The notes under the pieces are model-generated. The model was not told where the DNA came from. It ran no database searches and saw nothing but the letters and a program-made list of their open reading frames with translations. Made by a program: the position numbers and the translations under genes. DNA of 64,000 nt from Ignavibacteria bacterium UBA7675 (GTDB taxonomy: Bacteria; Bacteroidota; Ignavibacteria; Kapaibacteriales; UB7675), in NCBI GenBank assembly GCA_002483085.1, contig DLHF01000017.1:1-64000 (forward strand), in the 5' to 3' direction. Shown piece by piece: positions 53,214 to 61,563 of the stretch. The number at the start of each line of letters is the position of its first letter. Within the stretch, counting starts at the first letter, position 1.

Positions 53214-53870
53214 TTACCACGGTCGCGCAGGCACACCGCGCACCTGTTCATTATCCTGTATATCGCGCACAACAACGGCACCAGCGGCTACAAGCGCGTT
53301 TTTCCCTATGCAAATTCCCTGTATCACTACGCATCCCGTTCCGAGATGCGAGCCCTCGCCTACCTGTACGCTGCCCGAAAGTACGCAGCCGGGAGCGATA
53401 TGCACATGCGGCCCGACAACAACGTCGTGGTCGATGGCAGCGCGAGTATTGAGAATTGAATTTTCACCAATCGAGCAGCCCGGCTGCACAACTGCGCCCG
53501 CCATGATCTGCACGCCTTCTGCCACCGCAACATCGCTTGCAATTACTGCCAAAGGATGTGCAACAACGGCAAAACGGTAGCCACGCTCTTTCCAGCGGTC
53601 AAATAATCTGCTGCGGCGCGTATCTGCTGTAATTGTGCCGAGACCGTTTACGAGTTCTACAGCATCCGGAGCGTAGTCCAGAATTACGTCGTCTCCGCCG
53701 AGCATACGAACACCACACCACTGTTCTCCCGGCTGCGCATCGGGAGCCGTAGCGCCAAGCACTGTTCGCCCTGTAAGGCGCAGGCAATCGAGCAATACTT
53801 TTGCATGGCCACCCGCACCGAGAATCACCACGGGAAGCGATAAGGACCAATGGCTGTCGTGTAGTGCCAT
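53214..53870 (-). CDS. NeuD/PglD-like sugar O- or N-acyltransferase
   Basis: A 218-residue protein. The N-terminal nucleotide-sugar-binding Rossmann part carries VVILGAGGHAKVLLDCLRL, and a left-handed beta-helix follows from about residue 115 (VAEGVQIMAGAVVQPGCSIG; VVVGPHVHIAPGCVL with the catalytic-type His pair). In the Leg path an acetyltransferase (LegH) is needed on the 4-amino group, and this is the only candidate in the block. I start at 53870; a frame to 53894 would add eight codons. R9 lies upstream. Confidence 0.87.
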   Translation of the reverse strand: MALHDSHWSLSLPVVILGAGGHAKVLLDCLRLTGRTVLGATAPDAQPGEQWCGVRMLGGDDVILDYAPDAVELVNGLGTITADTRRSRLFDRWKERGYRFAVVAHPLAVIASDVAVAEGVQIMAGAVVQPGCSIGENSILNTRAAIDHDVVVGPHVHIAPGCVLSGSVQVGEGSHLGTGCVVIQGICIGKNALVAAGAVVVRDIQDNEQVRGVPARPW

Positions 53871-53919
53871 GTTATGTATTTTCGCATCCGCCAAGGGATG
53901 CTATTGTAAAAGGATGTCG

Positions 53920-54055
53920 GGGCACGGGCGTCGTTGCAGCGCCCGGCTCGTCGCTGTCACCGGTCGCAACACCTGTGCGGTTGAGCCCGACCAGCCACGC
54001 GGCGGGTATGCTGCGCGGTGCAGAGACAAAGCGCCCGGACAGCGACAGAGGCGCA
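53920..54055 (+). repeat. Dispersed intergenic repeat, copy R9
   Basis: Full but short copy. GGCACGGGCGTC lies in a perfect hairpin CGGGCG-N9-CGCCCG; then CGCTGTCACCGGTCGCAACA, CCAGCCACGCGGCGGG, TGCTGCGCGGTGCAGAGAC and a shortened 3' end CGACAGAGGCGCA. It fills the gap between legI and the NeuD-like gene. Confidence 0.8.
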
Positions 54056-54083
54056 CTCATGCTCTGCGAATCGCAACACAACA

Positions 54084-55172
54084 TCAAAGAGCTCCATCGC
54101 TTATCTGCTCGTCGGCTGCATATGCGCGCCGTGCTCGCGTGCCGAGCACCTGCCAGTACAGCATCGGCGACAAGCCATTGCCCGGACGCCGAGCTACGAG
54201 ATTTTCTTCGGTAAAGACATCGCCTTCGGCAATACTACAACCAGCCACTAAACTGCGGCGGGCAACACTCATGTTTTTTTGTTCGGAAGCTGCTGGTGCT
54301 TTCAGACTGCTGCCAAGCGCCTGTTCTACCTGGCGTATTGAGCGCACCATTGCCGCGAGTTCGCCCGGCTCTAACGATGCTTTGTGATCCGGCCCGGGAA
54401 GCGTGCGGTCCAGCGTAAAATGTTTTTCGACAAGCCGTGCACCACGCGCCACCGCCGCCACAGGAACAGCGATACCTTCGGTGTGGTCGGAATAGCCAAC
54501 AGGCAGTCCAAACGCCGTGTGCAGCGTGTCCATCGCGCGCAGATTCACCTCGGCAAACGGTGCCGGATACTCGGTCGTACAGTGCAAAAGCGTCACGTAA
54601 TCGCGCAGAGCGCGTTGTCCTTCGGCAGACACATACGCTTCGGCAAAAGCATTAAGCGAGGCATGTTCTTTTTTCGTAAGGCCAAAGGCGAGCACGGCAA
54701 GCGCCTGCTCTGTTTCGCCAAGTGTAGACATGCCGGTGGAGACGATTATCGGCAGCCCTACACGGGCAATTTTCAACAGCAGTGGCGCGTTGGTAATTTC
54801 GCCCGATGGTACTTTTAGGCGGCTCACACCCAGGCTGGCCAGCAGATCGACGCTCTCATGGTCGAATGGCGTCGACAAGAACTCGATACCGCACTCGCGG
54901 CTGTGCTGCTGTAGCACGTGGTGTGTGTCAAGATCGAGTTCTAATTTTTTAATCATATCGAACTGCGATTCATCGCCGCCCGTTGTCTTTTTCTGGTACT
55001 CAGCTTTTTGCGCTGTTTTGCTTACTAAACGCTCAGCGCGGAATGTCTGAAATTTCACAGCATCGGCACCGGCCTCCGCAGCAATATCTATAAGCTTGCG
55101 CGCCATGCTGGTCGAGCCATTGTGATTTACACCGGCTTCGGCAATAATATATGTGTGCTGTTGCTCCATCAT
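54084..55172 (-). CDS. legI: N,N'-diacetyllegionaminate synthase
   Basis: A 362-residue NeuB-family synthase: YIIAEAGVNHNGSTSMARKL, VKFQTFRAERLVSK, TPFDHESVDLLASLGVSRLK, LHCTTEYPAPFAEVNLRAM and GYSDHTEGI. A C-terminal SAF domain starts at about residue 300 (ARRSLVAGCSIAEG). It condenses PEP with 2,4-diacetamido-2,4,6-trideoxymannose. It follows legG by five bases. Its sequence is closer to LegI/NeuB than to PseI, which separates the two synthases in the window. Confidence 0.93.
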   Translation of the reverse strand: MMEQQHTYIIAEAGVNHNGSTSMARKLIDIAAEAGADAVKFQTFRAERLVSKTAQKAEYQKKTTGGDESQFDMIKKLELDLDTHHVLQQHSRECGIEFLSTPFDHESVDLLASLGVSRLKVPSGEITNAPLLLKIARVGLPIIVSTGMSTLGETEQALAVLAFGLTKKEHASLNAFAEAYVSAEGQRALRDYVTLLHCTTEYPAPFAEVNLRAMDTLHTAFGLPVGYSDHTEGIAVPVAAVARGARLVEKHFTLDRTLPGPDHKASLEPGELAAMVRSIRQVEQALGSSLKAPAASEQKNMSVARRSLVAGCSIAEGDVFTEENLVARRPGNGLSPMLYWQVLGTRARRAYAADEQISDGAL

Positions 55173-55177
55173 CTTCC

Positions 55178-56350
55178 TTACGCAGTTACCGGCACATCAA
55201 AAAACCGCTTTACAACAAGTTCATTGGTATTGGCATTTTTCAGCAGTTTCTTTATCGCAGTTGAGGCAGTCCCTGCGCCGTACACAGATTCCGTCTGGCC
55301 GAGCCCAGCGCGAAATTCTTCCGAAAGCGCCCGCCCGATAGCAGCGATAATATCGCTGGCATCCTCACGACAATTGATAATCGACGACGCCTGCAAGCGC
55401 CCGCGCTGCCGTTCGCCAATATTCACAGTAGGCGTCTTTAGAAACGGCGCTTCGATAATGCCGCTCGAAGAATTCCCAACAACGACATCGGCGTATTTCA
55501 TCGCCCCGAGATACCGTACCTGCCCCATCGTTGTAAAGGCTCTCATACGGCTGCTGTGCGCCTGTACAAATTCGCCTACCATTGCATTGATAATTCGACC
55601 ATCGGCATCGGCATTTGCACCAGTAAACATTACCGTTGCACTCTCAAATTGTTCGAGTGCATCGAACAGCGCACGCACAGCTTTTTCCGGACTTTCCGCC
55701 CCCAGTGTTACAGGATGGTAAGTCACTAGCAGGAATGGGCTGTGCAGCGTAAGACCCGTCCATTGTTCAAGCTCCCCGCGCGATGGCAGTTGCAATTGTG
55801 CAATGGCATCAAGACCTGGAGCACCGACATTCCACACGCGATCAGGCTGCTCGCCGAGCTGGACAACACGCCTGCGATACGGCTCAGCAGCGGTAAAATG
55901 CAGGTGCGCCATCTTGGTAATTGCGTGGCGTATCGACTCATCCACAGCGCCTTCTGTTGTTTCCCCACCGTGAATATGAGCCACTGGAATACGCGCGATA
56001 AGCGCTGCCTGCACTGCTGCCAGTATTTCAAATCTATCGCCGAGCACGACGATAATATCGGGCTGAAGTCTTTCAAACGCATCGGCAAAACCGATAACAC
56101 CGAGCCCGATAGACTTTGCAATGCCCGTGGGCGAATCGCTGGAAAGCAGCATTTCTACTTTCGCGTCGATGCTAAAGCCATCCTGCTCAATGAGCCTGTA
56201 CGTCAGCCCAAATTCCGGCGACAGGTGTGCACCTGTAGCAATAATCTGCAATACGAGTTCAGTGTCGGCGGCTACTTCTTTCATCAGCCCCGAGAGCAAC
56301 CCGTATTCGGCACGTGTGCCGGTAATTATGCAGATCGTTCGCTGTGCCAT
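55178..56350 (-). CDS. legG: UDP/GDP-N,N'-diacetylbacillosamine 2-epimerase (hydrolysing)
   Basis: A 390-residue NeuC-type hydrolysing 2-epimerase: ICIITGTRAEYGLLSGLMKE, VLGDRFEILAAVQAALI, HIHGGETTEGAVDESIRHAI and VGNSSSGIIEAPFLKTPTVN. It releases the 2-epimerised free sugar for LegI. It precedes legI and lies 74 bases after legC. With ptmE nearby, the substrate is likely the GDP-linked sugar. Confidence 0.93.
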   Translation of the reverse strand: MAQRTICIITGTRAEYGLLSGLMKEVAADTELVLQIIATGAHLSPEFGLTYRLIEQDGFSIDAKVEMLLSSDSPTGIAKSIGLGVIGFADAFERLQPDIIVVLGDRFEILAAVQAALIARIPVAHIHGGETTEGAVDESIRHAITKMAHLHFTAAEPYRRRVVQLGEQPDRVWNVGAPGLDAIAQLQLPSRGELEQWTGLTLHSPFLLVTYHPVTLGAESPEKAVRALFDALEQFESATVMFTGANADADGRIINAMVGEFVQAHSSRMRAFTTMGQVRYLGAMKYADVVVGNSSSGIIEAPFLKTPTVNIGERQRGRLQASSIINCREDASDIIAAIGRALSEEFRAGLGQTESVYGAGTASTAIKKLLKNANTNELVVKRFFDVPVTA

Positions 56351-56424
56351 GCTATCCTGATTTTTCTACAATTAAAAAGTTCTGCGTGTTCGCTGCGATA
56401 GTTGCAACATCGCCGCAGACACAT

Positions 56425-57606
56425 TTATAAATTTGCACTACTTGGAATATTGACAAGCCGCCGTTCTATGATTTCTGCTGTTGCGAGCTCCATAGCCGGG
56501 CACGCGCTGTACATCGGCAATTTATTCATGAGCGTCCAGACTGGGCGCGTCATCAGCCCAGCGTCGTTGGTAGCAGCAAGTACGGAATCACGCTCGATTG
56601 CGACCTCCTCGTTAAGCAGAATAGCATTGAGCCAGAAATTGCTTTTGCCATAGTGCGGTTCGTCCACAAAGCGAACGCCTTCTACTGCTGCAAACGCTTC
56701 TTTGTACCGCTGTGCCAGTGCGCGTTTGGCTGTGAGAAATCCCGGAAGCTGTTCTAACTGCGCGCAGCCAAGTGCTGCGTTGATATTCGGCATACGGTAG
56801 TTATAGCCAATTTCGTTGTGGAAGAACTCCCAGCGATGCGGCACTTTGGCCGTTGTTGTCAGGTACTTTGCGCGGCGCCCGAGTTCGTCGTCGTTGGTAA
56901 GAATGGCACCACCGCCACCAGTTGTCAGCACTTTATTGCCATTAAAGCTCAGCGCCGCCACAACGCCCGCATTGCCCGTATGCACGCCCTTATAGTACGA
57001 ACCTATGGACTCTGCTGCATCTTCCACAAGCGCGAGTCCGAAGCGGCTGCATACATCGGCTATTGCGTCGAGCTCTACCGGGTGGCCGAACACGTGCATC
57101 GGCACAAGCGCTTTTATTCTGCGTCCGGTCAGCCTGTTGAAACTCTCGCCATTGCGCTCTACCGCTATATCTTGCAGGTATATATCGAGCTTGTGGGCAT
57201 CAACACCCAGCGACACTTCCTCGCTGTCCACAAGGTGCGGCACAGCTCCGCAATAGCTCACAGCATTGGCAGTAGCGATAAACGTAAGAGCGGGAATAAG
57301 CACTTCGTCGCCCGGCTCTACGCCTGCGAGCAGGAGGCACATATGCAGCGCAGCCGTGCCGTTGACCACAGCCACAGCGCGGCGCACACCTGTAAATTCC
57401 GCCAGACGGCGCTCGAATTCGTCGACGTATTTTCCCACCGACGACACCCAGCCCGTATCGATACACTCTTTCACGTACTGCCATTCAGCACCGGCAAATA
57501 CCGGCTCGTGCAGCGGGATCATACCTTCTCTTACCGGAAGAACACTGCGGAGTGCATCGACGACCGATGTTGCAGCGGAAGCGTGTTGTACTGTGTCCAT
57601 GCTCAT
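56425..57606 (-). CDS. legC: PLP-dependent aminotransferase LegC
   Basis: A 393-residue DegT-family aminotransferase. The PLP Lys lies in LSFNGNKVLTTGGGGAIL near residue 223, and LVEDAAESIGSYYKG holds the Asp. MIPLHEPVFAGAEWQYVKEC is typical of the LegC class. It puts the amino group on C4 of the LegB product. The ATG overlaps the legB stop by four bases (ATGA). Confidence 0.93.
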   Translation of the reverse strand: MSMDTVQHASAATSVVDALRSVLPVREGMIPLHEPVFAGAEWQYVKECIDTGWVSSVGKYVDEFERRLAEFTGVRRAVAVVNGTAALHMCLLLAGVEPGDEVLIPALTFIATANAVSYCGAVPHLVDSEEVSLGVDAHKLDIYLQDIAVERNGESFNRLTGRRIKALVPMHVFGHPVELDAIADVCSRFGLALVEDAAESIGSYYKGVHTGNAGVVAALSFNGNKVLTTGGGGAILTNDDELGRRAKYLTTTAKVPHRWEFFHNEIGYNYRMPNINAALGCAQLEQLPGFLTAKRALAQRYKEAFAAVEGVRFVDEPHYGKSNFWLNAILLNEEVAIERDSVLAATNDAGLMTRPVWTLMNKLPMYSACPAMELATAEIIERRLVNIPSSANL

Positions 57607-58610
57607 ACGTTGTACACGTCTCCTTTGTATTTTTTAAGATGTTCTGGCTGCGAGAACCACTCAATAGTTTCGCTCAAACCGCGCTTCAGCCCCTCTACAC
57701 CTGCGTATTGCGGCTCCCAGCCCGCCAGTTCTTTCGCTTTTGCATTGGAAGCCCACAGGCGCTCTACCTCGCTTTTTTCGGGTCGCAGGCGCACTTCGTC
57801 GGTGGTAATTTCTACATCTGCTCCCATTTGGCCAGCGATGAGCGACACAGTATCGCCTATAGAAATTTCAAAATTGCTGCCCACATTAATCACCTCGCCC
57901 ACCGAGCGGCTGGACTCTGCTATCGCAATAAAACCGCGCACGGTATCGGCCACGTAGTTGAAATCGCGTGTGGGGTGAATCGCCCCCAGCTTGAGAGTGC
58001 GCGCACCGTTTGCTATCTGCGTAATAATTGTTGGAATGACCGCGCGAGCCGACTGGCGTGGACCATAGGTATTAAACGGGCGGATTACAGCAACTGGCGT
58101 ATTGAATGAGCTATAAAACGACATTGCGATCTGGTCGGCACCGATTTTCGAGGCTGAATACGGCGATTGCCCCTGTAGCGGATGCTCCTCGGTAATAGGC
58201 ACAAAACGCGCAGTGCCATAGACTTCGCTTGTCGATGTATGCACAACTTTCTGTACACCGAGCTCGCGCGCGGCCTGCACAATGTTCAGCGTTCCTTTTA
58301 CATTTGTGTCGATGTACGTATCCGGGGAGTGATACGAATAGGGAATGGCGATAAGGGCAGCCAAATGCAGCACGACATCGCAGCCTTTCATCGCCTGGCG
58401 CACGCCGTATGGATCGCGGATATCGCCTGCAAACACATCGAGATTCGCACGGATATCGCGCGGGGAGTCGTCGAGCCAGCCCCATGAGTTGAAGGAATTA
58501 TACAGCACAAACGCCCGCACATCGTGCCCCCGACGCACTAATTCTTCGGTAAGATGCGAGCCAATAAAGCCGTCGGCTCCGGTAACGAGTATCCGGCTGT
58601 TGCTATTCAT
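57603..58610 (-). CDS. legB: Nucleotide-sugar 4,6-dehydratase LegB
   Basis: A 335-residue extended SDR: RILVTGADGFIGSHLTEELV at the N terminus, STSEVYGTARFVP, and QSPYSASKIGADQ at the active site (YxxxK), with RPFNTYGPRQS conserved. It removes water from UDP/GDP-GlcNAc, with retention, to begin the legionaminic path. The ATG at 58610 follows a GGGG-rich site and overlaps the regulator stop by eight bases. It is the first biosynthetic gene of the whole locus. Confidence 0.94.
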   Translation of the reverse strand: MNSNSRILVTGADGFIGSHLTEELVRRGHDVRAFVLYNSFNSWGWLDDSPRDIRANLDVFAGDIRDPYGVRQAMKGCDVVLHLAALIAIPYSYHSPDTYIDTNVKGTLNIVQAARELGVQKVVHTSTSEVYGTARFVPITEEHPLQGQSPYSASKIGADQIAMSFYSSFNTPVAVIRPFNTYGPRQSARAVIPTIITQIANGARTLKLGAIHPTRDFNYVADTVRGFIAIAESSRSVGEVINVGSNFEISIGDTVSLIAGQMGADVEITTDEVRLRPEKSEVERLWASNAKAKELAGWEPQYAGVEGLKRGLSETIEWFSQPEHLKKYKGDVYNV

Positions 58611-59163
58611 TCCCCGTCTCCTTTGTTGTCTGTTCGGTTTCCCACAGCACAACCGATCTGTCTAATTTCAAGCGGTCGGCGAGCTCGGGCAGTTCGTCTT
58701 CGCGCACTACAAGCACGCGGATTTTCTTTTTAATAATGTGTTCGGCCTGTGTTACAAGGTAGTGCAGGTACTCGTGGTTCACATTGCCCACAAGCACCAT
58801 GTCCACGATTCCCGAATCGGTGCCCTGTGCGTAGTCGCCAGTAAGATAAGCGCGGCGCACATCGCCCAGCTTGTGTATGATGTTGTCCACAAGCTGATCG
58901 AGCCCGAGGTTTTTCTTTACGAGATTTTGCAGGTCGGGAAACAGCTTGTGTTTCTTGTTGGCCCGGTAGAGCTTGATACGCCCCTCCGATGATGTTTCCA
59001 ACAGCCCGGCATCCGTGAGGCGGTTGAGCTCCACCCGCACAGCATTCGTCGACTCGTGCAGTTCGTCGGCCAAACCGCGCAAATACCCCTGTGTTTCGCC
59101 GTTGAGGAAAAACTTCAGCAGCAGCTTTACCCGCGTTTTTGATGTAATCAGAGAATCAAGCAC
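58603..59163 (-). CDS. Winged-helix regulator with nucleotidyltransferase-like domain
   Basis: A 186-residue protein. Residues about 5-75 form a winged helix of the ArsR/MarR kind (SKTRVKLLLKFFLN; ADELHESTNAVRVELNRLTD; the wing ETSSEGRIKLYRANKKH). Residues about 95-160 resemble a small nucleotidyltransferase fold (VRRAYLTGDYAQGTDSGIVD). The start is GTG at 59161-59163. It lies just upstream of and overlapping legB, and just downstream of a perfect inverted repeat over its own promoter. It is probably an autorepressor and a regulator of the glycan locus; a ligand cannot be named. Confidence 0.87.
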   Translation of the reverse strand: MLDSLITSKTRVKLLLKFFLNGETQGYLRGLADELHESTNAVRVELNRLTDAGLLETSSEGRIKLYRANKKHKLFPDLQNLVKKNLGLDQLVDNIIHKLGDVRRAYLTGDYAQGTDSGIVDMVLVGNVNHEYLHYLVTQAEHIIKKKIRVLVVREDELPELADRLKLDRSVVLWETEQTTKETGNE

Positions 59164-59191
59164 AAGACACCCATATCGTCAAATCGAACGT

Positions 59192-59234
59192 ATTACGAGT
59201 AACAAACTTACTCGTAATTGCATTACCTGTCAAG
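59192..59234 (-). promoter_or_regulatory. Promoter with overlapping palindromic operator of the regulator gene
   Basis: On the minus strand TTGA (59234-59231) is followed after 19 bases by TAAGTTTG (59210-59203), matching TTTG-N19-TAnnTTTG of Bacteroidota; TTGACA also stands at a sigma70-like distance. A perfect inverted repeat, ATTACGAGTAA (59192-59202) and TTACTCGTAAT (59208-59218), flanks a five-base centre (CAAAC) and covers the minus-7 element. It is 29-55 bases upstream of the GTG, as expected for an autoregulatory site of the winged-helix protein. Confidence 0.7.
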
Positions 59235-59278
59235 AAGATTGTCGGAAATTGTCTGTAGCGTATGCTCCGCTGGAAGTT

Positions 59279-59369
59279 TTGGGCACGGGCATCGCTGGGC
59301 GCCCGGCGCATCGCTGTCACCGGTCGCACATGCCGCTTATCGATTGCCCGACAGCCAACCGCGAAGAAG
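59279..59369 (+). repeat. Dispersed intergenic repeat, copy R10 (5' half)
   Basis: Partial copy. GGGCACGGGCATCGC, then GGGCGCCCGG (hairpin), CGCTGTCACCGGTCGCACA and CCGACAGCCAACCGC. The 3' box GCGCGGTGCAGAGAC is missing. It lies upstream of the regulator promoter, between it and the next gene. Confidence 0.65.
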
Positions 59370-59437
59370 AAACCATACGAGAATCGCACAACAAACCGAC
59401 AGGCTGAGCTCCCTGTGCATCAGAACACCAGAGCAGA

Positions 59438-59728
59438 CTACTCTGCCGTTTCCATCCTGTAGGCGCGATTTTTCATCCTGTATATCTGGTCTTCGATATA
59501 CTCGCGCAAAGCGGGCTTGATATACACATCGTCGAGCGAAAAGAACGAAAGGCTTTGCGCCAGCACCGCCGCTTTGATATGAGGCGTGAGCTTTTTGTTC
59601 ACCACAATCAGCCTTTTATCGTGCAAAACACAGTACCCCCCATTAAAATTGCCATTTTCCTGTCGTACAACCACACCAAGCTGCTCGGCGAGCTGCCTGA
59701 GGTCTTCTACAAGCGTTTCCGGTTTCAT
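59438..59728 (-). CDS. Conserved-looking hypothetical protein
   Basis: A 96-residue protein that I do not recognise. It starts MKPETLVEDLRQLAEQLGV, contains a Gly-rich GNFNGGYCVLHDKRLIVVNK segment and a helical C terminus (ALREYIEDQIYRMKNRAYRM). The composition and regular structure look like a real gene. I use the ATG at 59728; the frame is open for 15 more codons. It lies between the membrane protein gene and R10. No role in the glycan locus can be shown. Confidence 0.6.
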   Translation of the reverse strand: MKPETLVEDLRQLAEQLGVVVRQENGNFNGGYCVLHDKRLIVVNKKLTPHIKAAVLAQSLSFFSLDDVYIKPALREYIEDQIYRMKNRAYRMETAE

Positions 59729-59823
59729 GAACATACGAGATAGTGGACGACACGCACGGCAGCAGAACCGCAATGGCCTGTTGTCTGCACGGGAACGTAT
59801 CGGGAAATTCCGGGCGGATGCTG

Positions 59824-60468
59824 CTACCGCTCCGGCGTTTCAGGAATATGCTTGTGCAGTGGACGCCACACAAGAACTGCTATTGCTGATAAGTATCCGA
59901 AAAGAGTAAGCCAACGAGCACCGGAGCCGAAGTCGCCGAGGAATCGCAGAGAGAACGCTTGCCACAACAGCTCTTTTGCTTCGGCGAGATTAAAGCCCAA
60001 CCCCAGCCCTACTGTCTGCTCAATGCGCCAATCAAAATAGAGAAACACCGCCTCGAATGGAATAAACATCATAAAGAGCACACCAGCCATAAACAACCAG
60101 CCATAGGAACGCCAGCGGCGATGCAGGTTTATAAACACCGGCACACAAAGCAGCGCAAGCAGATAACCCACCCGGACATACACGGCTGTGATGCCGTATA
60201 TGTGAAGCGTTTGCCTTGCCGCGTCGTCTGAAAGCTCTGGTTTGTACACTAATGTACCAGGTACGAACAAATCGTAAACAATGACCTGCCGCAGTACCGC
60301 CCCACCAAGCCAGACTACCAAGCCAAAAGCCGACAGCGTAAGAAGAAGTTTTTGCCACGTGGGAAGCCAGGAATCCTTGTGGCGTTCCTGCCCGACAGAA
60401 GCCGTTTTCGGCGCTTTGACAAACAGAGCTGATGTATCCATTACTTCTGATGTTGATACCACAGGCAT
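59824..60468 (-). CDS. Hypothetical membrane protein
   Basis: A 214-residue inner-membrane protein with about four hydrophobic segments: residues 39-60 (LLLTLSAFGLVVWLGGAVL), 92-110, 120-138 and 185-202. No family is recognised. It follows nadC by nine bases and is probably co-transcribed with it. Its first 35 residues are polar. An alternative start is the ATG nine codons in (MDTSALFV). Confidence 0.65.
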   Translation of the reverse strand: MPVVSTSEVMDTSALFVKAPKTASVGQERHKDSWLPTWQKLLLTLSAFGLVVWLGGAVLRQVIVYDLFVPGTLVYKPELSDDAARQTLHIYGITAVYVRVGYLLALLCVPVFINLHRRWRSYGWLFMAGVLFMMFIPFEAVFLYFDWRIEQTVGLGLGFNLAEAKELLWQAFSLRFLGDFGSGARWLTLFGYLSAIAVLVWRPLHKHIPETPER

Positions 60469-60477
60469 GAGCGGGGG

Positions 60478-61356
60478 TTATTCCTCCGTCATGATTGCCC
60501 GCGATGTGGAAGCGATTTTCATAGAAATATCCAGCGCAATAGCCGAGTGCGTAAGCGCGCCAATAGAAATAAAGTCGACACCCGTTTCGGCATAGCCGCG
60601 AATATTGTCGAGCGTAATACCACCCGAAGCCTCGGTCTCCACGCGCCGGTCTACAAGCTGCACGGCGTCGCGCATCAGAGCGGGAGTAAAATTGTCGAAC
60701 ATGATACGGCGCACGCCTTCGCATGCAAGAGCCTGGCCGATCTCATCAAGATTCCGCGTTTCTACTTCGATAGGAACAGAACGCCCGCGCAGAAACTCCC
60801 GTGTAGCGGCTACAGCTTCGATAATACCGCCCGAGGCATCGATGTGATTGTCCTTAATCATCACCATATCGAACAGGCCATAGCGATGATTGGAACCGCC
60901 GCCCGTGCGCACCGCGTACTTATCCAACAGCCGCCAGCCGGGGATTGTCTTGCGCGTGTCCAGAATAGTAGCCCGCGTGCCTTCTACTGCCTGCACATAG
61001 CGCCGGGTAAGGGTAGCTACCCCACTCATGCGCTGCATAAAATTCAGTGCTGTGCGTTCGCCCGAAAGCAGAGCGCGCACCGGCCCTTCTACTTCGGCCA
61101 CAACAGTACCAGCCCGCACTTTGTCGCCTTCGGCAGCGAACTCGCTCCAGGATATCGTACCGTCGAGCGTCTGGAATACTAATTTGCCGAGGGGAAGCCC
61201 GCAGACTACACCGTCCTGCTTAAAGCGGAACTGCGCCGTTCCATAGGTATCGGCGGGAATGGTCGCTTCGCTTGTAATATCGCCTGTTTGTATATCTTCG
61301 TGCAGAGCAATTTCCACAAGGCGCGCAACAGAGGCATCGAGTAACGTCGTCAGCAT
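60478..61356 (-). CDS. nadC: Nicotinate-nucleotide pyrophosphorylase (carboxylating)
   Basis: A 292-residue quinolinate phosphoribosyltransferase, the step that makes nicotinate mononucleotide in NAD synthesis. Hallmarks are ALNFMQRMSGVATLTRRYV, TRKTIPGWRLLDKYAVRTGG, HRYGLFDMVMIKDNHI, and EASGGITLDNIRGYAETGVD with FISIGALTH. It is of normal length. It is the first gene on the minus strand after a divergent gap, with a candidate promoter upstream. Confidence 0.96.
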   Translation of the reverse strand: MLTTLLDASVARLVEIALHEDIQTGDITSEATIPADTYGTAQFRFKQDGVVCGLPLGKLVFQTLDGTISWSEFAAEGDKVRAGTVVAEVEGPVRALLSGERTALNFMQRMSGVATLTRRYVQAVEGTRATILDTRKTIPGWRLLDKYAVRTGGGSNHRYGLFDMVMIKDNHIDASGGIIEAVAATREFLRGRSVPIEVETRNLDEIGQALACEGVRRIMFDNFTPALMRDAVQLVDRRVETEASGGITLDNIRGYAETGVDFISIGALTHSAIALDISMKIASTSRAIMTEE

Positions 61357-61381
61357 GATACTCCTGCAATCGTCAAAGAGA

Positions 61382-61413
61382 CAAATTTACAGGCATTCCG
61401 GGCAAATACCAAG
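61382..61413 (-). promoter_or_regulatory. Candidate Bacteroidota-type promoter of nadC
   Basis: On the minus strand CTTG (61413-61410) is followed after 20 bases by TAAATTTG (61389-61382), a match to TAnnTTTG about 26 bases before the nadC ATG. The same GTAARTTTGT context occurs at the regulator promoter. The upstream element is weak, so this is a moderate call. Confidence 0.4.
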
Positions 61414-61563
61414 AAAAGGCAGCAAAAGCACAGGCAGCATACCGCAAACGGTAAACCGGGCGGCAGCTACGACTACAGCGGCATTTCGATAATTTCTCCG
61501 CTACACAGACAATACACTGGCCTAATCCTCGTTTTTACCGACCAGCACAACCTGTGTACTTGC

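Noticed and set aside
741..59369. R repeats as integron attC sites
   Set aside because: No integrase is present, spacing spans many genes, copies occur in both orientations, and the attC core sequences were not seen.
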